Below are positions 1 through 11,936 of a stretch of 64,000 nt of DNA, one piece after another; the first letter of the stretch is position 1, and every line of letters starts with the position of its first letter. The DNA is from Desmodus rotundus (Eukaryota; Chordata; Mammalia; Chiroptera; Phyllostomidae): assembly GCF_022682495.2 (NCBI RefSeq), contig NC_071392.1:71756097-71820096 (forward strand), written 5' to 3'. The position numbers and the translations under genes are program-made. Below the pieces are notes generated by a model. The model made no database searches and was not told the origin of the DNA. It worked only from the letters and a program-made list of their open reading frames with translations.

Positions 1-237
1 CCAAATTAGAAGATGAAATACAAATGAAAGTACAGTATACATTTTTAAAAAATTCTTAGAATTAGAAAATGAAAATTAAAACCCATACATAATAAATACC
101 ATCACTCACAACTCACAGGTCTCATTAAATTAACCAAATTTTTTCTTTTTTTTTTTCTGAATTTGGATGGGATTCTTTTAAAGTTTTTTTCAAGAATTTT
201 GGTAAATTGTTTTCTTTCCCCAGCTTCTGTATTTCTG

Positions 238-307
238 TCTTCATTATTGTTTTTTCCCCTGATGATAAAGGTTCTTCATTATTGTTTTTTCCCCTGATGA
301 TAAAGGT
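238..307. repeat. Perfect 35-bp tandem duplication
   Basis: Two head-to-tail copies of a 35-base unit start at 238 and 273. Each begins tcttcattattg, runs through a T tract and a CCCC, and ends gatgataaaggt. No difference between the copies is seen, which suggests a recent duplication or slippage event within GPR37 intron 1. Confidence 0.9.
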
Positions 308-1707
308 ACGTGTCCAATACATTTAAGACAAGCCAATACATTCCTCTCGTATTGGGGTTACTCTCCCGTTCCCTTTACGGTTTACTTTTGTCTCTTCTTT
401 ACATATGTCAATTTCTTCTGCATTATTCAAACAATTGAAGACATTTTAAATTGAAATTGACCTAGAAAAGACATATGGTAGACACATATTCTCTAATATA
501 AATTCAACTACCTGCTCTACAATTCAAAATTGAACTGCCTACCAAATCAATTAGGTATTTCAAAGCTACTTGGAGCTTGGCAACAAGAGAAATCCTGGAT
601 CCTGGTAAAGTAGCAACAGCTGATTTAGCAAGCATGGGATGATTCTGCATCTGATCCCTGCCAGGTTAACAGAGGGTCTTATTTACTGTCTCTTGCCTTG
701 GTCCTTCTAAGTAGGTACTGTTTTCTGTTTATTTATCCCCTAGCTTTAGGCCCTGCAACAATGTTGAACATAGTGTCACTGGCCCTGGTGCCAGACAGGA
801 TCAGGGGCTCAGGAATATTTACAGTTTCCCTTCTTCTGCTTCCATAAATGAAACAGGCACTATGAATGGAGGTAATCAAGGGCCAGCTGGCTAAAAACAC
901 AACTGGCAACAAAGCACTTGGGCTCCTTCCAAGAGCTGGTGTTTAAAGAGAGGCCATTTAAAGAGCAAATTCCAACTCCCATAATTACAGTGCAGGACAC
1001 TAGCTTTAGGATAAAACAGTCAAATTTTACTCAGAAAGATTTTTGTTTCTTAAAGTTAGAATCTATTACTTGCCCCTAGTCGAGAATTTTTCTAGTCTTA
1101 GTGTTAATGCCTTAAAATAGCCAATCCCTTATACCCTCACAAATGGCAAACATATATACTTTGAGAATACTAAATAAATTCTGTGTCCTGTTGGCCAAGG
1201 TGTCATGTTTGCTTGAGCTCATTCATACACAATAAATAAAATTGTTAAGAAACTGAGAAGGAAACAGAAAGAAACAAGAAATTACTTGAGAATTTAGATG
1301 GGACACAGGGCAAACGGCCAAAGACACAAACTAATTTAGGAGGTTATTAATACATCATGAAGCCAACTGACAAAGAGAGGCAGGTTCCTTTATTAAATAA
1401 AAGATTAATCCTATTTTGATATATTTTTTAAAAATGCAGTAATCTTGTTGGGGAAAAAATCATGTTGGAGCCTAGCAATCTAGTAGAGAAACGACAAGTT
1501 TTTTTTCTTGTTGATTCTGATAACAACTATGGACTGGCCATTTATTAACTCTAGAATCTCTGCTAGGTGCCAAGTCAGAAATATATCATACTATATTCAG
1601 AGAGATAAATTTTAAATCTAAGTAATTCTACACATGAGATCAAAACTATTGCACAATCTGGGAGCAGATGAGTTTGAAGGTGAGTGAACAAAGTTACTGC
1701 TTTCAGA

Positions 1708-1731
1708 TAGATGATGGATAGATGATGATGA

Positions 1732-1766
<35 letters not shown>
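1708..1766. repeat. Compound GATG/GA microsatellite
   Basis: Simple sequence made of gatg and gatgat units passes into a run of about a dozen GA dinucleotides and then gata. It lies about 180 bases inside GPR37 intron 1. The minus-strand Ser/Leu-rich ORFs here are products of the repeat. Confidence 0.9.
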
Positions 1767-1942
1767 CAGATCGATGCATAAATAATTGGCACGAGACATA
1801 AAGGAGGGACCCAGAGGAAAAGTGAAAGGAGTTCACTTAACGGGGTTCAGCGGCCAGGCAGGTGCGTGGAGCAGCAGTTCTGATGCGATAAACCCTGGAA
1901 ATGGGGAAAGCCAGTAGCTTGAGACCCCCTGGAAGGCATTAC

Positions 1943-2977
1943 CTCGATGTAGGGCACGATCTTGCAGGAGAAGTCCTCCAGCAGCCACTTCTTCGTCAGC
2001 TCGTGAAAGATGACGAGTGGAAGGCAAAAGAAGATGATGAGAAAGTCCCAGAAGGCCAGGTTGGCCAGGAGGGAGTTGGAGATGCTCCGCATGTAGTAGT
2101 TATGACACACTATGCACATCACCGCCAGGTTGCCAATGATGCCCGTTCCAAAGATCACCACCGACAAACACATGACCGCATAGGCTCCGTACGACTCCTG
2201 GGTCAGCGGGTAGAAGGGGTTCTTCAGTCGCAAGCTCCGGTTCGTGCTGTTTCCCCGGCGGGGGTCCCCGCGTTCGTGGCCCCCTTCGCCTGAGGACCCA
2301 TTGTGGGCCAGCGCCCTTCCAGGGGGTGCAATCATCCGTCTTTCGTGCCCCGAGGGCCCACTGACCGTCTTGGGCAGGGGGTCATGGTGGGAACCTTGGT
2401 GTTTCCCGGTTCTCCGTGGCCAGTAATAAACGTCGCTGGCTCCGGGTTCCGTCTTCGCACCCGGCTCCTGGCTGCGCCCGGAAATGCCAGCGCCTCTCGG
2501 ACCCTTCTCCTTTTCCTCTGAGGTCTGAAGGAAGAGTTGGAGAGCCGTGGGGTTCCCTCTCCCCAAAGTTCCCGGGGACTCCCGATCCCGGGCAACTCTC
2601 CACTTCCAGGCGCCAGGCGGCCTGTCTGGAGGTCCCGAGGGCTCCGCCGCAGACGCCTCCGCCCATCTGCCAGCACCTGGGTCCCTACCCCGGGCGGCGG
2701 GTTGGTCCCAGGAGGGCGCCACACGTACCGCTGCTTCCTGCTCCCCCTCCCCGGCCTCACGGGTTAGTAGAAGGTCTTCTCCTGCAGAATTACCCGGTCC
2801 CCAAGCGTCCCTGCTGCGAAGCTGGCTCAGTGCAGATGAACAGCTTTCCCCCAGACAAGTTTTGTTCCTGGGCGCAGGGGCGGACCCGAGGGCAGCAGAG
2901 ACAGACACCTTGAGCAGGAGCAGAAGCAGAAGCAGCAGCCGCGAGGTGCGGGTGGAAGGCGCGCCCGCGGCCCGCAT
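1943..2977 (-). CDS. GPR37: GPR37 (prosaposin/Pael receptor), coding exon 1
   Basis: First coding exon of the orphan class A GPCR GPR37, known as the parkin-associated endothelin-like receptor and proposed as a prosaposin receptor; it is expressed in neurons and oligodendrocytes at the plasma membrane. The exon is exactly 345 codons. The start is the ATG at 2977-2975 (purine at -3), followed by a signal peptide with nine leucines (residues 14-22). The ORF is open 28 codons further upstream but that part does not look like the family. The ectodomain is long and Pro/Gly/Arg-rich, with sequons at N38, N226, N243 and N246. TM1 is about 265-290 and TM2 about 301-325. C338 is the usual disulfide cysteine ahead of TM3. 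The exon ends ...CKIVPYIE, phase 0, at a GTAATG donor. The reading frame is intact, with no stop or frameshift. Recognised from sequence memory of the mammalian protein; exon 2 is outside the window. Confidence 0.96.
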
Positions 2978-4260
2978 GGCTCCGCGAGGGCGCACCCGGC
3001 AGCCGCGGCTCCTGTTTAGGACCGACACCTGCTCCCTAAGTTGCTGCTGAGAGTTAGACACATGTCACTTACCCCCGCCCCGGCAGCGGGGGACGGGAGA
3101 TTACGGGGAGGTTGGGGGATGGGTCCTGGGGTCACAGCCCTCCCGCTCTATCATCCATTAGCGTCCAGTGCATTTCTCAGCCCAACCCAACCTGGGCGCT
3201 GCGATCCCCAAGGTCCGGAGAGAGACTCTCCACTCCCGGTGCCGACCTTGAAAAGTTGCAACCAACACCTGACTGTTGATTAAATGTTGCCACTGGGAGA
3301 ATCCCGGACGAAGCCCCACGCTCCTCCCTGCCTTTGGGTGATCGCCTTCTTGGTAACGGCTGCCCTGCCTATTTACATCCTTCCGATACCGCTTTACCCA
3401 GTAGCGAGCCGAGGTGAACTACGGGAAAGAAGTTCCCCTCCTGACGACCAAGCAGCTGCAAGCCCGTTCCCGGTTCGCTGGAAACAGGTTGCAAAACAGC
3501 CAGATGCAGCGCAGATGCGCCCTAGAAACTCTTGCCCCGCTAACCCCAGCAACAAGCGAGGCTGCTGCTGCTGAGGAGCAGCGGGGTTCGAAACCCGCAG
3601 CTACTGTCAAAGTTGCTTCTCCTGCTCGAAGTTGACAGGGGGCGGCGAGGGCTGCTCGGCTGCGTGTCCCGGGTGCGCAGAGATCAGCGGTGGGGGTGGG
3701 GAGGGCGGGCACTGCTCCTCCGTGGACGGTGCGGGCGGCCACAGGAGCTCGTTGTTGCCACGGCGGGCGCAGCCCTGGCGGAGAGTGTGGTGCCTGGAGC
3801 CGCCGCGGGCGAGGCGGTGCATGGCCGGGACGGGGGCGGGGGCCTGGCCTCTCCCCGCCGCTGCACCGCTGCACGCCGGCGACAACGAGCGCTCAGCTCT
3901 CTGCCTTCTCCCTCTCCTCTTCCTCCTCCGATAGATGCTGGTTTGTGGGGCGATTGGATCCCCTAGTGGTTTACGACTCAATAATCCCACACACGCCTCA
4001 TTCAAGGCCTTTGTAGCGGCTTTCACTCCTAGGAGCTGGAAGCAGTAGGGGAAAAGGGCGGAGGCGCGGGTCTGCGCTGCTCCGGGCTACGGAGGGGCGG
4101 GACACCTGAATTCCCCAGCTGTCGGAACCAGCCAGACCGGTCCGGAGTTGAAAAAAGGAGAGACCGGGTTGATCCCCACCGGTCCGCTGCGGCCAGTGCG
4201 CATGCCCAGGCCTCCAGCCCCAGCGGTAGCGAAGTGAGGCGGTCACCTCCTTAGGTATTC
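1950..4260. promoter_or_regulatory. GPR37: CpG-rich region over GPR37 exon 1 and 5' flank
   Basis: GC content and CpG density rise sharply from inside exon 1 to about 4.26 kb, then drop to AT-rich sequence. The densest parts are about 2200-3000 and 3600-3950. This fits the CpG-island promoter of the minus-strand GPR37 gene, with transcription starting somewhere above 2977. No clear TATA box is seen and I cannot place the start site. Several overlapping Gly/Arg/Pro-rich ORFs on both strands here are typical of GC-rich DNA rather than genes. Confidence 0.75.
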
Positions 4261-4650
4261 CAGGAGAGAAAGGAAGCTCGGAGGTTTCAATCACAGAGAA
4301 CGAGCAGTTCAGAGAACGGGAGGCAGAGTGAGGATGCTCGGCATCCACCATTACCTCTAACGCCGAGTTAGGAAGCGCCTTGCCAGGGATTACTTAGAAC
4401 CCTTCGAAACACAATGAAAGTAGCTTTGTCTGATGAGAAATGATAGATAGGGAAAAATTAACTTGAACAAAATTGTCAGCATGGCTGACCATGACTTTCC
4501 AGCCTTTATAGTAACCCCCACACTCGTGCCACAGCTGTCAGGGTGTAGTTATTCAGGTAGACAAATACACAAGTTGACTAAGAGAGAGAATGTGATGATG
4601 GAAGAAATAAACACATTTAGAGAGACGGGATAAAATACAATGAAAAATTC
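4261..4650. other. Upstream flank of GPR37, nothing recognised
   Basis: Transition from the CpG-rich promoter region to AT-rich intergenic DNA. No gene, RNA or clear repeat recognised. Confidence 0.6.
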
Positions 4651-4654
4651 GTGT

Positions 4655-4985
4655 TCATAGAATAGTGGCCCTCCAACAGATGTCCATATCCTACCTCCTA
4701 ATACCCGTGAAAATGGCAAAAGGGCCTTTGCAGATGTTGTTGTTAAAGATTTTGAGATGGGAGAGTATCATGCGTGCTCCCTCCAGGTGGGTCCTCGAAG
4801 TCCCGGGGAAAGGCAGGAGGGTTCAACTGAAGCAGAGCCATGAGCCAAGTGATGCTGGCGATCTGCAGACGGGGGAGAGGCCCAGCTTGCTCGTGTTGGA
4901 CTTCTGACCTCAGCACTGTGAGACAGTAAGTTTGTGGTGTTTTAACCGGCTAAGCTTGTGGTAATTTGTTGCAGCAACAATAGTA
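4655..4985 (+). repeat. Ancient LTR-like dispersed repeat
   Basis: The segment runs from tggccctccaacagatgtcc to gtaatttgttgcagcaacaatag. It contains the pieces ggcaaaagggcctttgcagatg, tttgagatgggagagtatca and cttctgacctcagcactgtgaga. This succession resembles an old, widely dispersed mammalian LTR-class repeat that I know from human sequence, but I cannot name the subfamily. The 80-codon ORF at 4665-4907 lies wholly within it and is not a gene. Confidence 0.5.
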
Positions 4986-5029
4986 AACTAATATACCAAT
5001 TAATCTGAAAATGTAGACAAGAACAATTT

Positions 5030-7450
5030 TAAAGAAAAATGCAAACAACCAAAAATAGCTCATGAAGGAATTTTTTAGAAACCTTATAACTATTACATTA
5101 AAGAAATCAAATCATTCATTATGATCTTCCCACAAGAAAGCGCTAGGCCATAACAAATTCAAAGAATAAAATACACCTATACAAAATGTTTGATAGTTAC
5201 CCAATTCATTTTATGAAGTCACAATAACCTTAATATCAAAATCAGATGACAGAAAAAGAAAAAAAATAGGCTTATTCACTTATACATTAAGTTACTCATT
5301 TATACACACTAATTAATTACACCACATGCACTAATTCAGTAAACAAACATTCTGTTCAAATGATGTAGGGTAGTTTGGTGAACAAACAAAGGTCTGCTCT
5401 CTCTGAATTTATTTTCTCTTGGGGGAAATTGGCAATAAACAGTTAAACAAATAACCATATAATGGCAGATGATGACAAGTGCTATGGAAAAAGAAAGGAG
5501 GGTAAGGCAGCACAGTAATTAATGGGGAAAGGCTATCCCTTTGTAAAGATGGGAGTGAACGCTTTTATGATAAGGTGGTTTTTTAGTACTTACACACTTA
5601 TATACACTAATCCCAAAGAAAATCCCAACAATCAAACCTAACACCACCTGTTTTTTAAAAATATAACATATAATAGGGCTTATCCCAGGAATGCCAAGAT
5701 ACCTTAACATTTAGAACATTTTAATAATAACCTATGAAATGGAGATCATGAAGGACAAAAATATATCTTAACAGATGCAGGAGAAACATTTGGTTAAATT
5801 TGATCATCATTCATTTTTAAAACTTTTAGAAACTATAAATAAAGAAGTTTCCTCAATATAATGAATGTTAACTAATAAAATACAGCAAACAATGTGAAAA
5901 TATCAAAAACATCAGAACACAACAGGTAGTACCTCTTCTATAATCAGCACTGTACTGAAAGTACTTAACGATAAAGTAAGACAAGAATCAGAAATGAATG
6001 TAAAGAAATAAAATTGGTGCCATCTGTAGATGAGATAGACGTACGTACCAAATCTAAAGAGAATTAAGCTTGCATAGTTACCGGTTATTCCTCGCCAGAT
6101 ATCAAGGCTAATAGCTACAGAAATCAGAACAGCATCATGTTGGTGTAAGGATGGCCAAATAGACCAATGAAATAGGACAGAAAATAAGGAATTGTGCATA
6201 AACGTACATGGGAATTTAATATAACAAGGAATCTGCCCTTACAAATGGTAGGAATGGTTGGACTAGAGTAAAAAGAATATAAAAATAGAACTGAAAAAAA
6301 TGTCACTGAAAAAGTTGACAATCCATATAAGGGAAAATAAAATTATATTTTTTTCCTCATACTTTGTATAAAAAATGTGTCAGATTGAAGACCCTTTTAT
6401 AAAACCTAAGTATTTAAAAGTTTGAGAGGGAATTTTAAGGAAATATTTACATCAGGTTAAGAAATATTTGATAAGACCCAAGAAGCAAAAGTATAAAAAA
6501 GAATGATAAGTATGTCTAACTTAAAATTTTAAATTTCCAAACAAATAAAGATATCAACAGCAAACTTAAAATCAAGCCACAAATTGGAACAGACTGTGAG
6601 ATGGGAGTAGTGAGATCTGAAGCTGGCTACTCAAAAGAGGAAGAAGCCCCGTTCAATCCAGTCTTTCAAAGATAGGGAACAATGTTACAGCGCAGGTTAC
6701 AGCTGCCTGCTAGAATAAAATAAGCACCCAAAGCACTTGCTTGGACCCGAGTTATTGTTGTGTAAGTATCATAACAGAACAATGTCAACCATACTAATTT
6801 GTGTGCATATGGATGAAATTCCTGAGGTGGCTTGCCAAGAGGGCCCCCAGCAGCATCCCTGTCTGCTCTGGGACTGAGAGGGGCGGGTGTCAGGGGCACA
6901 CACAAGCATGCTGTAATCTTGAGGTTCTTTACCACCATTTTACCATTTTCTCTCAAATAAACCACATTCTACAGAGACTTTGGAATTTATGTTTTGTCCT
7001 GCAACTCAGAAAAAAGGAGTGGTATTTAATATCCACAAAAACATGTATAAATTGATAAGGACAAAAGATATTACTTGGGGAAAAAATGGACAAAGAACAG
7101 GATCAGCAATTTCACAAAAGAGGAAATTCAAATGACTAATAAAACTGTGGAAAGATGCTCAATCTCAATAATTAGAGAACTACAAATTACCATCATAATT
7201 CAATGCCATTTCACCTCCATTATACAGGCAAAACTTAAAGAGAATGACAATATCTAACTGATTAAGAGGATGGGAAGAAACGAGAGCTCTCATATTCCAC
7301 TCTTGGAGGAGAGGGTAATTTGTCAACACCCAAAAAGTTGACAGTATTTACACCTTCTGAACCTGAACTATTATGCCTAAATATGAACTCTTAGGAGCTC
7401 TTGTAGGAGGACATAAGAAAATCTCTACACTTGATTTTAAAAATAAGAAT
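5030..7450 (+). mobile_element. Old, decayed L1 (ORF2 and 3' part)
   Basis: Degenerate LINE-1 in sense orientation. Recognisable ORF2 stretches include the reverse-transcriptase region around 5680-5960 (atcccaggaatgccaagat, then aacagatgcaggagaaacatttgg) and the later region around 6120-6260 (a gcatcatgttggtgtaaggatgg-like stretch and atagaccaatgaaatagg). The region around 7100-7400 matches the end of ORF2. Many stops and indels break every frame, so it is inactive. It is interrupted by a VES SINE at 7451 and continues afterwards. Confidence 0.75.
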
Positions 7451-7655
7451 GCCCTGACCAGTGTGGCTCAGTGTGTTGGGAGTCCTCCTGCAAAACTGAA
7501 AGGTCACCTATTGGATTCCTGGTCAGGGCGCACACCTGAGTGGCTGGCCAGGTTCCTGGTCAGTGGTGTATGTGTGAGAGGCAGTCCATCCATGTTTCTC
7601 TCCTTTTCTTTCTTCCTCCCTTCTCCTCTCTCTAAAAATAAATAAATAAAACCTT
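7451..7655 (+). mobile_element. VES SINE (bat tRNA-derived SINE)
   Basis: The element begins gccctgaccagtgtggctcag and contains the diagnostic ggtcagggcgcacacctg piece. It runs through a pyrimidine-rich tctctccttttc section and ends in aataaataaataaaa. This is the VES family layout: a tRNA-like head, a core and a short A-rich tail. It sits inside the old L1, so it is younger than that element. No convincing target duplication was found, and its divergence suggests moderate age. VES SINEs are a bat lineage marker. Confidence 0.85.
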
Positions 7656-8110
7656 TTTTATAAGTTCTTTACAAACTAATTTGTAAGTTTAATGCAATCC
7701 CAATAAAAATAACAACAAGCCATTTTTAAAAAGAGTAAAAGGAATGGAAAGAATGCAAATGTCAATCAAAATAGGAATAGGAAAATTAATTATACTATAT
7801 TCATAAAAAGAACAAACTAGATTTACATGTATCAACAAGGCTGAATCACAGAAATGGAAATGGAAAAAAGTAAGATGTCTTACTTTTCAATGTCTTATGT
7901 ATGCTATACTATCATTTGTGTAACTCTTAGAAAGTACACACAACAATGTAATAAATCATATATTTCATACAAGTAAAAATATATGGATGGGAAGGATACA
8001 CATCAACTTCAGAATATTAGTGCCCCTGGGGAATAGAGGGATGGAAATGGAATGGGGAAAGCGTAAATAGTGTTTCATTTCTTAAACCAAAAATTCAGGA
8101 GGGGTAATCT
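7656..8110 (+). mobile_element. Old L1, 3' continuation
   Basis: Continuation of the L1 beyond the VES insertion, with A-rich late-ORF2 and 3'UTR-like sequence (aatgcaatcccaataaaaat, gctgaatcacagaaatgg, ttttcaatgtcttatg). No intact frame and no clear poly(A) end. Confidence 0.5.
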
Positions 8111-10605
8111 GGCTTAATTGTGGGAAAACGCCACGAAAAACAAAGTTGGCAAAATAAAACTAGGCATATTGCCTCCCCTCTCATCTCATTAGTTTGAAAT
8201 TTGGGTCATACATGTCAGCCATTTTTATATTCTTTTTACTCTACAGCACATTACCATGTCATAAATTTCCACCTCTATCCAGAAGGAGCTGCAAGCTCAA
8301 CAGGGAAAATTCCCCACATCCTTCCCAGAAACTCCATTGTAATGGACACACGCCTAGCCTGAACTGGGCATCATTCTCAACGTGGTCACCTGCAGAACTG
8401 AAGTCCCAACTCGGAGAGTGATTTAGGAGAATCCCCGAGGTGGGGCTGCCTATGCGTGTCTGAGATGATACCTCCTTACTCACAAGCAGTCCCCTCCTTA
8501 ATCTGAACAATGATGGCTTCCTACTTCCATGCTCTGGCACCTTGAATAAAGACTTAGTGACCTTGAATAAAATCACAGAGAACTTCAACCACTTTATTAA
8601 TAGTAGTCTGGGACAATGTCAATCATCTACCTTTTGGGAAACACAATTTTCTTTTCTGTAAAACAAGGATACTCATATACAGGCTCAGGTCTGGCCACCC
8701 ACGTTGTTATGATAATCAGCCACATATGAAAAGACTTTATAAGTGTATTACATTTGTTGTTGCCATTTTCTTGCTATTAACAAAAATTAAATGCTGTCAA
8801 GATCATATAAGCCTTGAAGGAGATCATGCTTGATAAATGAGTCTAAAGTAATGAGTTTATTTTTTAAGAAAATTTAGAAAGCATTCACTGCAAAAAGAAA
8901 AACAAATATCTTTCAAATCTTTTCCCAAAGCTATCTCATCTGTTACTATGTTTTTTTAAATGAAAACCGTCACAGCTCATCTACTTCTGTAGGCTCTACT
9001 TTAGAAATATACATCGGAAAATATGTTGGCTAATCATTGTCTGGTTTACATCCGAGGTCATTTAATCTGTACAAAAGCTGATTTGAACAAGGATTTTTCT
9101 GTGTGAGCATTCCACAGGGTTTATAATATATAGTATTGGTATTTTATATAGAAAACAGAACATGTAAATTATTATCTGCCTTGTCATTTCTATACAATCT
9201 AGTAACTGCATTTAGCATTGGATGTGCTGAAATAAGGCATATTACAAAATAAGAGAAATAATTATTTTAAGTTTTAAGATGCATCATTGAACAGGAAAAG
9301 TGCTACTCAGCACTCACTTCACTTCTCAGGTAATTTGTCTTTGCTTTTGGTGCCAGAGAATTCAAAAGAACCATTTCTCTAAAAGAAATGCTAACATGTA
9401 ACCAATAGGTTATTATTTTCTGAGATTCCAAATATGTCATTTTTACAGTTTGTGGTTGCAAACTTTCTCTGTTCCTAAATTACTAATTGTCACTTTGGAA
9501 GCCTCTATTAACTATCCTTTCCCTTTGCCATGTGTAACAGCCCAATTAGAATTAATGAGAAAAATGGTACTGTTAGAGATAAATCACTAATACGATTATG
9601 TCTCTCTCAAAATCCAAATATCAATATGTAATTATATAAAATTTAATATGAAAGAACAATGACTACAATAGTTCTTTATTTATGACAGAAAACTAAGGGT
9701 GTCTGTTGGGCTGCATAAAACATGTTTGGACCACTATGCCATATGACATAACCAGGCCTTTCTCCCTTTTTTAATTGGAAAGAAACTTGACTGCAAAAAG
9801 GGGTAAAAGTAAAGATGAATTAACACATGTATGACCATATATTCTAACCGTTAGCAACTCTTCTCTATAAAAGTAAGTGCTTTGTGAAATGCAGCCTCAC
9901 CTTTTGGTGACGATTCATTGAGAAGTAAAGATACGTAGTCAGCACTGGGCCATCCAAGACGTGCCTGAAGACCAGAGCAAAACAGGCTTAGGCCTTTAGA
10001 ACTTCTCAAACAATATGTTTTCCCAAGTTATTTCATTTTTTTTGTTTTAAATCCTGTAAATAATTATAGTAAGAAGAACTTTTCAACAGTATCCAAAAAG
10101 TATCATATTACTAAGATACATATTTTACTTCTTCCTATTTGGATCCAAGCTGTATATTGTATCAATAAGATTTCTTCTAAGACCTTCCAAAACAAATCCT
10201 CCTATTTTACTATTGCTCCATCTCTGATCAAGTATTATACTTTAAATCAGCTTTCTGTGCAATGTTGATAGTGAATGATACTCAAGTACAAAAGCAAATC
10301 CAGCCAAACTACAGAAGTATTCTTTGTTTAAAATTTTTTAATACTAGTTAATTTGAATTTTTAGCAAATTGATTAGAATGTAATTTTTCTATACAAACCC
10401 AGTAAGGAATATTATGCATTTCTATATGAAAATTAAAAAGCTGAGATAGAAGGATTTTAAAGAAGTAACACATCGTTGATTTGATTCTCTTGGCAACCTA
10501 TTAAATTTTAGCTCCAGCAAAGAAATTGACTGAATAGACATATCTAAGCCTTTGTCTTGGAACTTTTAGCAATTATATTCTTGACTAGTAGTTGAAATAT
10601 AAATG
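8111..10605. other. AT-rich intergenic DNA
   Basis: No gene, RNA or confidently named repeat is seen. The sequence is AT-rich with scattered T and A runs. The short ORFs at 8194-8588 have no recognisable family features. Confidence 0.6.
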
Positions 10606-10606
10606 G

Positions 10607-11529
10607 TGCTAAGGCAGGATAGTAAGAAGCTAGGGAAATTCCTGGACTAGGGAAATGGGGAGACAGACAGAGAGCTGAGCTAACTGACTGAGCAGTTCAC
10701 AACCAGACACAGCCGGTCACCGGGGCAGAAAGTCTCAGGTGCCCGGAAAGGGGCAAATCTGGTGCCGGACCTGGCCCGCAGGATGGCCTCTCCTCCACTG
10801 GCATATCGCTGGTCATTTGGATTAGACCCCCCTGGCCTTTGTCCCTAGAGATAACATCTAGGCCTCAGTTGTATTTCAGCTCCAGGCCCAGAAAAGCAGC
10901 AAAGCCAGGTGGGGCTGGGGACAACAGCAGGACCAGCTGCAGTGGCTAATGACTCCCAACCAATTAGTGGAGACCACGACCCCGAAAGAACACACATGGA
11001 AAAGCTGAGGACTAGTGTATTGAGATCCTCCCCTGGGGCCTCCCCTAAAATCCCACTTTGGAAAGCAGATAAAACCCCTCAAGACAAAAAAGCCAGCAAG
11101 AGCCCTCCTTGAGGCACTCAGACTTGAATCTCCTTTTTAAGTGACTTTTCTTTTTCATCAACTCTAAGAGTCCCCTGAGACTTGCAACCAGAAGAGCAAT
11201 GGGCAGGGACAGCTTGACTCAGGCTAACCCACTGAGCCTGCCCCCAACTCCCTTTTCTCTGACTTTGCAGTGAGGGAAAGCCTCACCTTGGCTCACTTCT
11301 TTTCCATGTTTCTAGAGAGCCAAAGCAGCCCCACCTAGTAGTCTCTCTCCTGTGCTGCTTCTATCCTAAGCCCTTCCTTGTTTCATGGTCCAAGCTTTAA
11401 TAAATGTACTCTCAAAATCACCTGGATTCATGATGTGAACTCTTTCCTGCTCAATGTCAAGAACCCGCACACTACCAGCCAGTCCCAGGCAGACCCACTA
11501 CAGACCGGCCCCGTCCCTTTCTGGTAACA
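10607..11529 (+). mobile_element. LTR-like unit 1 (probable endogenous retrovirus solo LTR)
   Basis: A unit of about 0.9 kb with GC-richer, LTR-like organisation. A possible 5' TG lies at 10607. A purine-rich, short-motif section resembles U3. An AATAAA near 11399 follows gtccaagcttt, and the unit closes with a cytosine-rich section ending ggtaaca at about 11529. It shares blocks with the unit at 11.94 kb, such as tcaccggggcagaaagtc and ttgagatcctccc. No gag, pol or env sequence is present. The exact ends and target duplication could not be fixed, and the family is not named. Confidence 0.5.
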
Positions 11530-11936
11530 GTGCCAAAGTTTGCTTTGTAAGAGCGAAAACTCTACCCTAAAGATTGGTTTAAAAAAGGGAAACAATATAC
11601 TTTCTTAGTATAATATTTCTGATTCGTTTGTGTTCACTATTTTAGGAGATCTGTCCTACATTCATTTTTAATTTAGTGCACAGAGAGGGTGTGATTCGGC
11701 ATCATCATTACAAAAAATTATAACAGAAATTTTGAATGGTCAAATTAATAAAATGTTAACATTTGGCCCAACATAATCAAATTTGGACTTGAGATTACTA
11801 GTTCTTTTTGCATTTTCAGGTTCCCATGTGCAGCTACTTCCAAGAAGCCCTCTGGTTCACTGAGTGCTTTTTTAGGACAAGCTTTGTGGCAGGCAGTCAG
11901 ACAGGAATGAGCAGAGCAGGACAAGAGGCCAGGCAC
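11530..11936. other. Spacer between two LTR-like units
   Basis: About 400 bases of AT-rich sequence without retroviral internal motifs. It therefore does not look like the inside of a provirus. No gene recognised. Confidence 0.5.

Larger units (their letters stand above)
1..1942 (-). other. GPR37: GPR37 intron 1 (5' part)
   Basis: This is the stretch downstream of the GPR37 exon 1 splice donor in the sense of the gene. On the minus strand it opens with GTAATG directly after the TAC-ATC-GAG codons. No second coding exon is seen in it, so exon 2 (TM3 to TM7 and the C-tail) must lie left of the window. It is AT-rich and contains a perfect 35-base tandem duplication near 238-307 and a simple repeat near 1708-1766. 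Nothing else is recognised. Confidence 0.85.

Noticed and set aside
1847..1942. Extension of the GPR37 frame beyond PYIE ([11 protein letters not shown]... to the stop at 1847)
   Set aside because: A GT donor (GTAATG) follows the conserved PYIE residues exactly, and the extension does not resemble TM3 of the receptor; it is intron read-through.
1901..3050. Plus-strand ORFs opposite GPR37 exon 1 (130-167 codons)
   Set aside because: They are shadows of a GC-rich coding exon; no domain, and composition is Pro/Arg/Ser-rich as expected from antisense reading.
2978..3061. Upstream 28 codons in frame with GPR37 (from the ATG at 3061)
   Set aside because: The peptide does not resemble the receptor, while the ATG at 2977 begins a proper signal peptide matching the mammalian protein.
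3284..4351. Overlapping 90-150 codon ORFs upstream of GPR37
   Set aside because: They overlap on both strands within a CpG-rich promoter region and show only Gly/Ala/Pro/Arg-rich sequence; long chance ORFs are expected there.
7451..7655. Possible tRNA gene (A/B-box-like head)
   Set aside because: The tRNA-like part is the head of a VES SINE; no complete cloverleaf is present.
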